A stretch of 64,000 bases of DNA. It comes from Acarospora socialis. Its lineage: Eukaryota; Ascomycota; Lecanoromycetes; Acarosporales; Acarosporaceae. The DNA lies in contig JAMYGW020000001.1 of assembly GCA_025617375.2 (NCBI GenBank), positions 1,612,001-1,676,000 of the forward strand, given 5' to 3'. The position numbers were made by a program, and so were the translations under genes. Below, in pieces: positions 45,870-56,902 of this stretch. The notes beneath the pieces were generated by a model. It ran no database searches. It had not been told where the DNA came from and saw only the letters and a list, made by a program, of their open reading frames with translations. Each line of letters begins with the position of its first letter. Within the stretch, counting starts at the first letter, position 1.

Positions 45870-46611
45870 CGATCCCTACCCTTGCGGGCGTTCTAGATGT
45901 CCAGAGTAATTCCGTGAATCTGAAGCGCATTTAGGTTAAAGGTCATATAGTTCTCAACTTAGCTTGAGCTATCTCAATCGCCAATAGATGCTCCGTCAAG
46001 CTGCTCTGAGCATATGACCTTGAATTGAATGATTGCGCTTGAGGGTTGAGTCGTATGTCTGACTTCCGGATTATGCTTGTGGGAGTTTAGAGTAAGGTGG
46101 TTCACGCAATGCAGTAATGTTATCGGGCGAAGTTTGAGAGCGGTCTCATTGATAGCAACTTCTTTCGCGAGGCTTAGCGTGACACAATAGAGGATGTTGG
46201 CGCTAAGCCTATTCGAGCCGGATAACTGCAACTGAGGCCCGCAACCAACGGTGTTACCTTATTGTATCTACGGAGTCTTTCATGCGTACTCTATACATGC
46301 GTGAAGAAGTCTTGACTCAAACCTCTGATAACTGAGGCAGCATAGAAACAAGTTTGTCCATCATGATACAGTATTTCTACATTGATTCATTCTTTGAGTA
46401 GAATGTATGATATCATTTCTCTCACGTAGACCTTATTGTCAATGCTGTTGTTGTGGCCCTGATGAGTGGAGAAGTCTTGAAAGCAACCGGAGTGCTGAAT
46501 GTAATAAAGTCAATCGACCAATCTATCTAGTGGGAGGCGAGATGAGGATTAATTTACAAGCACATTAAAGCGAGGTGCTGTGAAACTGAGAATGTCCAGT
46601 CAGAAGTGCTG
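45870..46611. other. intergenic region, left border of the metabolite cluster
   Basis: 0.74 kb between the tho2 start and the 3' end of the MFS gene. No recognisable feature. It marks the step from a conserved housekeeping gene to cluster-type genes. Confidence 0.5.
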
Positions 46612-48425
46612 TTATCCTCCAGCCGCAAATCTTGACTTTCTTCGAAGTGTCTCTCCAAAGCTCCAGAATAAGAACGGCGCAGGCAGGCCTATGACGATGC
46701 CGGCAAATCCCAAGACACTGTTGCCCCATCCATAGCCAAGCGCTTTGTACATGTCTGGGGCGAAGAGCGGAAAGCAGAATCCGGCCAAACTGCGCAGGAC
46801 CACTGCGGCTGCCATCCCGCTGGCGGCAAAGCGAGTGTAGCTGTCAATGATGTAGGTCTGCATGCACTGCAGGCAAACGATGGCTCCAGCAGAGAAGATT
46901 CCGATCCCGATGTTTGGCATTATCCAGTGCACTTTTGCTTCCACACTCCACCCGTACCAGAACAGGCCAATCGGAATCAGCACGGAGGCGACGAACATGG
47001 AAGGGATCCGAAACTCTGGTCGCCCGACGTCGTTGTTGCCGTGCTTGAGTCGCCGATAAATTGTATCATTCACGCGTGCACTTATCTGTGCTCCCAGAAA
47101 GAATCCAATTCCGAGAGATATGTAATTCAGACCTCCAATTCCGACACTCTCGCCATAGACGCCCTCCCAGACTCCAGGAAACGTTGACAGTATGAGGTAG
47201 AAAAGACCGAAGAGATATGCCATGTACACAGCGACCAGTTGAATGATTGGTTGGGTGGCGAGCAGTCGGAAAGGTCTGACAGTTGCGGTTTGCAGGACCT
47301 TGATGAGAGTTTTGTCGGTGTCGAATTCGGTGTGGAGTCTTTCATTCCCTGTTTGTTTTCGCAAGCGATCTGCTCTCCTCTTCAAAAGTGTGGGTGCATA
47401 GGTCTCTTGCAAGAAGAAAAGCCCAAAGAGCTGGATGAGGACAGCAGCGATACTGGTTGCCCAAAAGACCCATCGCCACGTTGTATTCTCGGCGATAAAG
47501 CCCCCAGCGATCGGTCCAACGGCGGGTCCAAGTAGCGGGGCGAGGCTGTAAATACCGACTGCTTTTCCTCGCTGCTCAGGGGGCCAGCAATCACTGCTTG
47601 ACGTTAGCGATAGGAGCAAAGCAGTGTGAAAAGTTCTCTCACCCCAGAACACCACCGCCAATAGCCAGAGGCGCGCTTCCACCTATTCCGCTCAGAAGAC
47701 GAAAGACGATAATCTCAGGTTTGTTCTGGGCAAAGCCGCATCCCAAGTTCCAAGCGAGGTAGAACAAGCTACTCAGCTGTAGGACATAAACTCTCCCGAA
47801 GACTTCTGAGAGTGGTCCGAGAAAGAGCGGACCTATAGCGTAGGCCAAGACGAAGATCGATAGGGTTAGTTGTGACTCAACCTCGGAGGTAATGCCGAGG
47901 TCTTTGGACAATTTGCCAAGAGCCGGTGCCACCATTGAGGAAGATACGGGCGATATGAAGGTGAAGAAGGACACGACAAACGTGACCGCCCATTTCTTCC
48001 TGATTGACCAGTTCTTGGGGTTTTCAGGGTCATCTGGGCCGGACCAGGTCACCTACACAGTGTTGCCAGTCAGTCTCATTGCTTGCACTCTTTGAGCGCA
48101 GGGCCATACATACCAAGTCAGGGTCTTTGGGGGGGCCTTCCGGTTGCGTCACGGCTTCTCCCTGCCCTTTGGTGGATTGTCTCTTCTGGCTTTCCAAATC
48201 ATCGCTTGGATCACGGCCAAGTGGCGTTCGTAGGTTCTGGTCTGCAAATTCCTGCTCTGCAAACTGCTGCTCACTAGCAGTGCGATATAGTACTGAGTCG
48301 TTATCAAGCGTGTGCTCCAAGTTCATCAGCTGCACCACAGAGACTCGGCTGGTGCGTGAGGACTGGGAATGCGATCTCCTCTGGGCGGGGGTCTTCACGC
48401 GAGAAGTGAGTTCATCCCTCTTCAT
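46612..48425 (-). CDS. MFS transporter, DHA1 (drug/polyamine proton antiporter) type
   Basis: Predicted twelve-helix plasma-membrane exporter. Three exons: 48114-48425, 47643-48052 and 46612-47593. Introns are 61 bp (donor GTATGT) and 49 bp (donor GTGAGA), joined in phase with the codon GG|T at the second. 567 residues. A hydrophilic cytosolic N-terminus of about 105 residues precedes VTWSGPDDPENPKNWSIRKK, the usual signature just before helix 1 of fungal DHA1 exporters. Further family motifs are GPLFLGPLSEVFGRVYVLQL (motif A), RLLSGIGGSAPLAIGGGVLG, GPAVGPIAGGFI (motif C) and WRWVFW. The C-terminus ends soon after helix 12. The specific substrate cannot be told; export of the nearby polyketide is a reasonable inference from position. 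Confidence 0.9.
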
Positions 48426-49294
48426 GGCTCAGGGCTTTTTGAGGTATTCGATTTCTAGCTGGAGCATGAGAGAGGCATCCACACAAATGTTAGTATTGAG
48501 CTTGATAGTATTGACAGCGAATCTTGAGGTACCATCTTGGCTGTCAGAGAATGTAATCCACTGATATGGAGCCTCCTGAAAGAGCAGGAGACCAGAAGAT
48601 CAGTCTCTGTGACAACCTCGTGTTGTTCGGGTTTTGTGATGTCGATGACGTTTCGGCACGGAAGGTGTCAAACGCCGAGCGCAAGGAATGCGAAGGCACG
48701 ACATCGCACATGGCATCAACAGACGAATTATTACCTCAGATGATGAGTGAATGGTCCATTGCCCACAGAAATGGGGTGCCTGTTGAAAGTGAATGCATCA
48801 ACTTCCTTCATCTTCGTCTTCCTAATATAGAATGGCACATCGCCAAGTGTCATCAAGCTCATCTTAGATCGGCACGACCTTAGAAGCGGGTAAGGTACGG
48901 AGTACATATACATACTCTGTACCAACTGGAAAAAACGGGGTTTAGATGGCGCGAACGCCTTTTGGAAGCCCGAGCGGCCCCTAAAATGACGCTTGTAAAC
49001 TGGCCGAGTAGAATCGCAACCATAGGGCAACTCTCTTGACACATGACAACTTCACAATACAGATCATATGCAGCCACATACGAATCTCAAGAGAAGTGAT
49101 CAAAACACGGCGTGCTTGAATTTCTATAGACTGGACACGGCCGCTGCTCAAATAATGTGGCACTGTGGCCATAGGACTCATACGTTGAGAATGACTGTTG
49201 ACATGTTTAAAGAGAATCGCCTTTGGCTCGTTGGTTTATTCGTATTGTACTTTCAATAACGTTAGACGATGCAAGAGCTCTAGTGACTGTCACC
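48426..49294. promoter_or_regulatory. divergent upstream region of the MFS and FAD-monooxygenase genes
   Basis: 0.87 kb between two divergent cluster genes, so both promoters must be here. I cannot assign factor-binding sites by eye. Small open frames here lack recognisable patterns. Confidence 0.5.
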
Positions 49295-50682
49295 ATGATT
49301 GCGACACCGGCCCCAACTCGGAAACCAGTCCTCATAATCGGAGCCGGCCTGTCAGGACTTGCCACCGCTCGCTTGCTCACTTACCACCACATCCCAAACA
49401 TCGTCTTTGAAGCCTCCTCCGCCGACCGCAGCCAAGGCTATTCGATCACTCTCCGTGACTGGGCGTACAAGCCTCTCCTCGCCGAGCTTGGAGGTGTCAG
49501 CACCGACACTCTCGAGCGGGCCATTGCACCAGATAGGCACCTCGGTGGCAGGGGTTGGATCGATCAAGCGCTGAGAGATGTCAGCACCGGCAAGACGCTA
49601 TTGGCGCCGCCTGAGCCTGAAGGTCCTGCTGGAACGTCGGACCGAGCGGTCTTCAGGGCCAACCGAAACGCTCTGAGGACGTGGTTGCGCGATGGCGGGG
49701 AACGAGAGGTGGATGTGCGGTATGAGCATAAGCTAAAGAGCATTCAAGGGGAGGTGGGCAATGCCCAAGTGCAGTTTGAGAACGGTGTCCGTATGGAGGG
49801 ATCTCTAATTGTGGCTGCTGACGGCCTGCATTCAACCGGTAAGCTCGTACGGCCCCCAAGGAGGAAACGACTACTTCAATGATATAGTTCATGTAACACC
49901 ATACTCTAGTCCGTCAACAGATCCTGGCGCACATCCATCCGGAAGTCATCCCTGCCGTCGTCTTTCACGGGGACATCCGCCTCTCCCTCGAGGAGTTCAA
50001 CGCCATCGTCAAACCCGCCATAGGAGACTCGAACATCCTCGCCGGCGTTGGCGACAACTTCAACACCCCCATCACCATCTCCAACATCACCGACGAGCAC
50101 GTCGATCTGGACTGGTCCTACTCCCGAGGCGTCCGTGGTGCCAACGACCCACTATTCCACCCGTCGCGCTCGCAGGATGAAGCGCGCGAGATACCCAAGG
50201 AGTTGCTGAACGAGCTGGAGTCGGCCAAACTGGTGCCACCTTTCTCGCACGTGCTGAGTGCCGAGCAAATCCGGAAGAACGGCCTCTACAACTGGCTCAG
50301 CCGCAGCGTATTCATCCCTCGACCTGGACTCGACGCGGCCCTGAGGAAGAGTGTCGTGTTCATTGGAGACTCGGCACACGGCATGCCGATCTTCGGCGGC
50401 GAGGGAGGGAACCATGCGCTGCTGGACGCGGTGGAGCTGACCAGGGCTCTGCGGGATAGCGGCGTGCCGAGCGGGGAGGTCATGAGTCTTGGGGCCAATG
50501 ACGACGACGAGCTGGAGATGGGTGTTTATGCCTTCTACGATGGCGCGTACAAGCGGTGTGAGGACGCCGTCCGACGATCGAGGCAGCGCTTCAATCTGTT
50601 ACATCGACCGATTGCCCAGTGGCGGATGGTGGCAGAGCAGTCCAAGAGAAGGTGTGCTGCCGGTCAAAATTCGGTGGATTAA
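49295..50682 (+). CDS. FAD-dependent monooxygenase (PHBH/salicylate-hydroxylase-like fold)
   Basis: Flavoprotein hydroxylase of the kind that tailors aromatic polyketides. Two exons, 49295-49838 and 49910-50682, with a 71-bp intron (donor GTAAGC, acceptor CTAG) joining codon G|TC. 438 residues. The N-terminal dinucleotide-binding motif is VLIIGAGLSGLATARLL (GxGxxG at residues 16-21), followed by an acidic residue at the end of strand 2 (IVFEAS). The mid-protein motif ANRNALRTWL leads into VAADGLHS (the DG motif). The FAD ribityl-binding motif FIGDSAHGMPIFGGEGGNHA lies near residues 330-350. No membrane helix or N-terminal signal. The substrate is unknown; position in the cluster suggests hydroxylation of the polyketide or of a related aromatic. 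Confidence 0.88.
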
Positions 50683-51265
50683 GAGCTTTCTCTTGACTTT
50701 GGATTTTGGGTCAATGATGGAAATGAATATTACTTATTTTACAGACTTTGCTCAATTTGCCTTGGTTTGAGTGCAAAATGTAGAGTAATGATGATGAGCA
50801 TTGTGAAGCCATGATTTCTGCTGGGTTTCTTCACCCCAGAGGTAGATTCTGATTGTGGCATGGTAAGATTTAAGGTAGAAGCTGTGAGGATTTCAACGTA
50901 ATGTCGTTGCTGAAGAAGTTTGCATCTTGCAGCAGGATATTGTGGAAGTGAAGACGACATGGGCTAGATTGCCGGAAGCGGCATTGCTGTCACAGGGGAA
51001 TGAGACACCCAGCGAGTTCTTTCTCTCTAACATAAGCATGAGGAAATTCCCAATCTCATCGTTGATGCGACGCGAACCATGCCATGCATTTTTCTGTCTC
51101 TAACTACTGTAAATGCACCCACACATCTTTACCAAAAGCCTTCTCTCGCTCATTCCAGCTACCCAGCCGCTCTCTCCCCCCCTCCCCCCCCCCCCCCCCC
51201 CCCCCCACCATATCTGTCCATCACAGCCTCAGGGAACCCTACCAAACCCTTCTTAACTCACCCAC
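50683..51265. other. intergenic region between convergent genes with poly-C tract
   Basis: 0.58 kb between two 3' ends. Holds a long homopolymer tract at 51184-51206, otherwise nothing recognisable. Confidence 0.5.
51184..51206. repeat. poly-C homopolymer, about 23 bp
   Basis: An uninterrupted run of about 23 C, preceded by a shorter C7 run (51176-51182) after a single T. Exact length in the genome is uncertain, because such runs are often miscounted in sequencing. Confidence 0.85.
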
Positions 51266-52027
51266 TCACTCATTGTACTTTGGGCCCTGGGCCCTGAACA
51301 TGAAAACCGTGCCAACCACCCACGTCTCCACCTTCCTGAAACTCTTCCTCAACGCATCCTCAAACTCATACGCGTTATCATCCTTGTTGTAGAACACACC
51401 ATGGTTCTGACACCCCTTCCTGATCTTCGCCGCGAAGAAGTTATCCTTCCTGACGCCCTTGCCCAAGACATTGGCGCCGGTGATGACGCCGTCAGGCGTC
51501 ATGTTGTGCTTGATGTGGCCGAAGACGCCGCACTTCTCCTGCATGGACACGGGGAGGCAGTGGAAAAGGTAGTACATGCTGACGGAGTCGAACTTCTCGC
51601 GGACGGGGAGGGGCTTGAGGACGTCGGCGATGATGGCGTTGGCGTTGGGCCGGTTGGATCGCTTCTTCGCGACGTCGAGCGCACCCTGCTCGTTGTCGAC
51701 CAGCGTCAGGCGCGTCGTGGCGGGCACGCTGCCTTTGCGGAGGTAGTAGCCCGTGCCGACGCCGACGTCCAGGTGGTTGCCGCCCACGTTGGAGCGGAAG
51801 AGCGGGAGCAGGTAGCGCGTCGTGCTGCAGCCCCAGGCGAAGGTGTTGACGACGCCGAGCACCCACAGGTCGTAGAGGAGGAGCAGCAGCGGCGTGTAGA
51901 TCGGCTGGCTCTCCTTGGGCGCGGCGGTGGAATCGTAGTGCGGCGCGGCGGGAGTAACGGGTGGTTTGAGTTCTATGTAGCCGTTTTGGCGGTTGGTGAG
52001 GGTCGAGGTTGCAGTGCTTGTCGCCAT
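51266..52027 (-). CDS. Class I SAM-dependent methyltransferase
   Basis: Single-exon gene of 253 residues within the cluster. Class I methyltransferase fold: motif I NHLDVGVGTGYYL (LDVGVGTG at residues 86-93), motif II TRLTLVDNEQGALDVAKKR with the acidic ribose-binding residue, motif III AIIADVLKPLP, then FDSVSMYYLFHCLP (motif IV region) and HIKHNMTPDGVITGANVLG. This small type is common in fungal polyketide clusters. Substrate and whether it methylates O, C or N cannot be decided from the sequence. An upstream in-frame extension of 38 residues exists, but the ATG at 52027 (MATSTATSTL) is the natural start. A 214-aa open frame on the opposite strand is the complementary shadow of this GC-rich gene. 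Confidence 0.85.
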   Translation of the reverse strand: MATSTATSTLTNRQNGYIELKPPVTPAAPHYDSTAAPKESQPIYTPLLLLLYDLWVLGVVNTFAWGCSTTRYLLPLFRSNVGGNHLDVGVGTGYYLRKGSVPATTRLTLVDNEQGALDVAKKRSNRPNANAIIADVLKPLPVREKFDSVSMYYLFHCLPVSMQEKCGVFGHIKHNMTPDGVITGANVLGKGVRKDNFFAAKIRKGCQNHGVFYNKDDNAYEFEDALRKSFRKVETWVVGTVFMFRAQGPKYNE

Positions 52028-52885
52028 GGTCGCGAAAGGGTTTGATGAGAGGACTTTGGTGGATGAGTGCTTGGGGTTTGTTGAAGAATATATCGGGGTC
52101 TGGTCAGGTATTTCTGCCTGCGAAGAGGTGACTTGGCACACGAGAAGTGCTGAGTGTATTGCTCATGATCGTGCTAGCCGTCGAGTCTTTCATGATAATA
52201 AGGACGGGACAGCATCAGCGCGGGAGCACGGCGTGCTACACACGCAAGAGACCCCACATCCACTTGGATCACCCTCAGCCAAAGGAACTCTGCCCTGGCC
52301 TCCATTCAAGGGCTGTGGTACCGGGTTTTGTAGAAGCTTGTTGGTTTTAGAGTGCAATAACACACCGATGGATTTAGAGGTGGCTCGGAAGACTTTGGGA
52401 TGAAAAGAACTTTGACGCTACGTAGGTGCCTCCGTGTATGTAATTTTGTAGGCATATTTCTGCTACAATGCACACATTACCTTACTTGAGCCGCATCTCA
52501 AGCACTACAGGCACGCACGCAGCCGATGAGTCTAGAAGAACTTCGAATCTGAAAGTGTGAGACACAAGAATTTTCCTACAACTTCTCAGACGTATGCTAC
52601 GTCGGACGAGGTAGCCTCAACCTCTCATATTGTGCGTTGCAGTTTCATAAGGTGCTGCCTCATAGTACAGGTGCTGTTATAGAAATGGGCAAGAAATGGT
52701 CTGCCATCGCTTTATCTACAGGCATTTATAACTGTGGCTATTCATACATTGTGTCTGCCCCGTTGAACTCCACCAGCTTCGGACCTTCGGACAAGTCTAT
52801 CTAAACGCCTTGCGATACTCCTAAGAAAGCTCTGAACCTGTGTCTATGCAGTCGCCATGACGTCTATAGCCTTCGTCCCAGCGCG
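52028..52885. other. intergenic region
   Basis: 0.86 kb between two genes on the minus strand. It contains the promoter of the methyltransferase and the 3' untranslated region of its neighbour. No coding frame of note. Confidence 0.45.
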
Positions 52886-54485
52886 TCAGGTAGTGGGCAA
52901 CGGAATATCAAAGTCGAAAGACATATCCCACGCTGGACTCATAGGCATGCCGCTATCAGTAGTTTCATCAACACTAGCGGATACGAGAGCGTGGGAATGT
53001 CCCGAAGGGCATTGCAGATGTTCCAGAATATCGTGTGGATAGAATCCCATAGAACTCTCAGAGCGACTTGGTGGCGGAGTCGGTACACTTGACATGCGAC
53101 CATCTCTGTTGAAGGGATCAAAACACGCATCTATACCCAAGAGTATCGAGTTCAACTTACACATCTTGATAAGCACCACGAGAGTTCAAGAACTGCTCGT
53201 AGTCGAACGTCTTGTACCCGTCCTCAGCAAGCAGATTCCATTGGTGGGCCATGCTCTCAACAATCTGGGCGAAAGTCATGGCGAATCTTTCCCTCGTAGC
53301 AGGGAAGTGAGCGATCTTCAGCATCCCATCCAAGCTGACATTCGCAGCGAGGAGCATGGTTGCAAAGGAGCGCTCGGTGACGTTGCGGTGCTCTAAAGTG
53401 TCGAAGACCATTTTCGCGGCTTTGCGGCCGTCGCTGGCCCAGTCACGAGTCTTGGCGCGGCGGTTCAAGGTCCCGACCATTTGCTTGTTGACGGCCTTGG
53501 ATGCGGCGATGGCCGACAGCTTCTCTTCCCGTGCCAGGCGCTCTTCCTCCTGGCGAAAGATCTCCCAGTTGAGCAGGCCATACATAAAGCCATGTGTGCT
53601 TGACATACTACAAAGTTTCTCGAGAACCGCAGCGAAGCAAACCAAGGTCAGATTTCGCAAGTGAGACGACTTATATTCATGCCTGTTATACAGCTTCTCG
53701 ATCTTCTCATTGTGTTCTTCCGCGCCCAAGGTTGGTGCGGTGCGGAGAGTTTCCAGAAGTGTCTCAAGCTTCTTCATGCGTTTTCCAGGAAGGCTGACGT
53801 CTTTTGTGGGCTGATCATCTGTTTGGCTCGTGGTATCCGAGCTCACTGTTGCTGCACATGAGTCACGGGTGGTAAATCGGGTAACGGTTGAGGGATGGCT
53901 TGTGGGAGCCGAACTCGGGATAGAGAATGTAGGTAAAAGATCGCTCGGTGCGTTGTCCCATGGCAGAGGAGAGAGGTGGAGGATATCGCTCAGTGAGAGT
54001 GCTGAAGAACTGTTTGAGTCTAACATTTGGATCTCATCATCGAGAGGAGGATAGGTCGTAGGTGTGGACCTTGATGTTAGCAGGACACTTTTGGGGTTAA
54101 AGTCGTCGTTGCTTCCGAAGTGACCTTGAGCGGCTGTCGGTATCGAGAAATTCATAGACTGGAAGTCGAAGTTGCTCACAGGGCTTCTGCTTCTTGGGCG
54201 CTGATCTGAGCCCCAAAAGAAAGAGTCCCTGGTAGATGAGGGCGTTGTAGGTGGGACATAGGAGTTCGTTCGACTCCGCTTATTCGCCGGCATGAAGAAG
54301 CTAGGAAACGTCTCGTTGCTGGCCAGAGAATCGGTGTGAGAGTGGGCAAAAGTCGAGGCACGCTTCTCCAGAAGAGCATCGGGTTGGATGCTGTTCATAG
54401 GTCCAGCATCGGGAGCTCGTCGCTCTAGTTGCTTTTTGGGAGTGATGACATTTGTTGGACTTGCCACCGTAGAAAGCGTATGCAT
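52886..54485 (-). CDS. Unrecognised cluster protein, possible regulator
   Basis: Two exons, 53161-54485 and 52886-53105. The 55-bp intron has donor GTAAGT and acceptor CAG and joins codon GT|A. 514 residues. Residues 1-220 are Ser/Thr/Pro-rich and look disordered (SRSRSPVSNFDFQSMNFSIP and similar). Residues 235-445 form a helical, charged domain: GKRMKKLETLLETLRTAPTL, HLRNLTLVCFAAVLEKLCSM, WEIFRQEEERLAREEKLSAI, NRRAKTRDWASDGRKAAKMV and MAHQWNLLAEDGYKTFDYEQ. The C-terminus is acidic and Pro/Ser-rich (SPAWDMSFDFDIPLPTT), resembling an activation domain. I see no zinc cluster, bZIP or other named DNA-binding motif. A regulatory role is inferred from layout and position between the methyltransferase and the thioesterase. 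Confidence 0.6.
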
Positions 54486-55868
54486 GGGACTGGAAATCCA
54501 TTGCCGCTGGAGGCCGTACCTGTTGCCGAGAGAGCCTTGCTAGAAAGGACGGACGATGCGTCAACGCAGTTCGATATCAAAAGGAAGCCTCCCTTATGCA
54601 GAGCGTATTCAAAGCAAAGACGACGAGTATCTCAAGAGGGATCCATACCTTGAGGACTTGACCATCAGCAATTAATACAGTGTCTGCATTCTTGCTAACT
54701 GGTTGTGAAGAGAGATGAACTTCTATGCGGGCGAGGTAGGGATACATAGCAGTCGATTATGCCACTGAAGGGCGGTTTGGAAGTGCCATGAGCTTCAAGG
54801 TCGAGTGGTGGTTTCTCCTTGACCGAAGAGACGCACGCACGCGACTGTGACGCTGGAGCATGGTTCCTCATTAGTATATGTAAATCTCGTCAGTTCAAGC
54901 TGTCATGGCACGTGGGGGCAGGGGTGGATCGGTCCGTAATATTTCGCAATCAATCAGGCTGACTGCGGGGGTCGATTGCTTGTGTAAAGCTTAGCTAAAC
55001 CTCTCCAGGCACACCTTGCATTAAGATTATTTGTTTGGTTCCACCTGTACTGTACCTTATCGATGCGGGAGAAGCATCCGATACTAAGGTACCTACCTTA
55101 TGAAAGCAGGCACTGGTGTAAACAAAACAAGCCTGTGACATCACAATACTACTGCGTAAAGCTGCTACCTGATCTTACTCGACTGCTCGAAATAGTGAAA
55201 CCGCGGACTCACTTATCCCGCTTTTAGGGAAACAGCCTGCATCATACTAGTACGAGTACTGCAAGCACCATGCACCTCTTCACAGGTTTTGCATTCGATT
55301 GGGTCGTGGAAAGCGAAGAAGAAAAGCATAATAATGTCAACCGAAACGTCAGCCCTATAGGGATCTCGCTGTCAGCCCAAGGAGCTTTGTGGATCTAAGA
55401 TCCTGCATGAGTCGAAGGGAATTCGAGAGACTAAACATTTGCCTCAGGCTCGACTCGTCCGCGTATGGTGGCTGGTCTTACGGCAAGCAGTGAAGGCGGA
55501 CTGCAACACTTAAACGGAGGGGCGTTCCGTCAGCTGCGCAATGGCGTCCTTAAAACCCGATTAATGAGCGTTCGAGTCGGACTCTACCGTCCTATCTTCC
55601 GGATGAAGAATTTTTACATTTATGGAGCTCCTCGTAGTATTGACCCTGCGTGCAGAGCACGGCGCTGCAAGCTTGCGTCATTCACTCGCAGGAGGGAGCA
55701 ATCAGGGGCAAAGTTATGGAAACTAGTTGGGAGCACTGCCGTGCTGAGATCACGACGCTCTGAGCTTCAGCCATCTTCATCATGAGCATATGAGCGGCTC
55801 GTGGTAGCAGCATAGCACCATGGCTCAGCTGGCTGCCCGACTTGCAACTACAACTCAACACCAGCAAA
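54486..55868. promoter_or_regulatory. long divergent upstream region of the putative regulator and thioesterase genes
   Basis: 1.38 kb between divergent cluster genes. It must hold both promoters and is a good place to look for shared cluster-regulator sites. No coding frame convinces: 55465-55785 (+) is low in recognisable features. Confidence 0.5.
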
Positions 55869-56902
55869 ATGCCTCCTGCGCCCATTAGCTTCAATCAGTG
55901 TCTTTGGAAGGAGTACCTCTCCACCCAGGAAGCAAAGCTTCCACATCTTGCTGATCTGGAAGATGTCACGAATCGAGTCATCAGGGTAATGGGAGGAAAC
56001 CCAGGTTTGATGCAGCTGCAAGGAACAAATACCTACCTTGTTGGGACTGGCCAATCTAGGATTCTCATCGATACTGGTCAGGTCAGCGACATTCCCTGTG
56101 CAATGACCCTTCATTGAAGAACACACCCACTGATGATTTCCGGCAGGGCTTTCCCATCTGGGCGGAAAACATGTTCAAGCTCCTCAAGGAGCGAAATCTA
56201 GACATCTCCCACATCCTTCTGACTCACTGGCACGGTGATCATACTGGCGGTGTTCCAGACCTAATCTCGTACAACTCCGAGTTCGCATCGCGCGTCTACA
56301 AGAACCAGCCCGACCGTGGTCAGCAACCGATCGAAGACGGACAAGTTTTTCGGACGGAGGGTGCTACTATCAGGGCAGTCTTCACGCCCGGCCACGCTCA
56401 CGACCACATGTGCTTCGTCCTCGAGGAGGAGAACGCACTCTTCACTGGCGACAGCGTCCTCGGACACGGCTACACCGTCGTTCAAGATCTCGGTTCGTAC
56501 ATGAACAGCTTAAACTACATGAACGACCAAAACTGCGCAGTCGGCTACCCAGCACACGGGACCAAGATCCAAGACTTACCGCAGAAGATGAAAGAGTGTA
56601 TCCGGCAAAAGGAGCTCCGTGAGAAGCAGGTTTACTTGGCGCTCATGGGTAACAAGGCGAAATTGACCAAAGCGGGCCAAAGCGGCAAAGGCAGCTTGAC
56701 GATACGTGAGCTTGTTTACACCCTTCACGGCGACGTCCCAGACGACATCTTTGAGATGGCCCTCGAGCCATTCACCACCGAAGTGTTATGGAAGTTGGCT
56801 GAAGATCGCAAGGTCGGCTTTGAGCTGGGCGGAGGCAACAGGCGGTGGTTCATCAACCAGCGCGCATGGGGCCTTGAATCGCCCTTGAAGTCGATGAAGT
56901 AA
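55869..56902 (+). CDS. Metallo-beta-lactamase-type thioesterase (polyketide release)
   Basis: Predicted hydrolase that releases the finished chain from a non-reducing PKS lacking its own thioesterase. In characterised systems such partners (for example ACTE, AptB and AdaB) are stand-alone metallo-beta-lactamase-fold proteins. Two exons, 55869-56081 and 56147-56902, phase 0, with a 65-bp intron (donor GTCAGC, acceptor CAG). 322 residues, the usual length. The fold starts [27 protein letters not shown] lies at the end of exon 1. The metal-binding motif [10 protein letters not shown] has H98, H100, D102 and H103, followed by [10 protein letters not shown] (His154) and [11 protein letters not shown] with the bridging Asp. 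The C-terminal helical part contains a winged-helix-like end. It lies just upstream of the synthase on the same strand. Confidence 0.92.

Noticed and set aside
51401-52045. 214-residue plus-strand frame rich in Val/Ala/Asp/Arg
   Set aside because: Mirror of the GC-rich methyltransferase gene, which has all SAM motifs.
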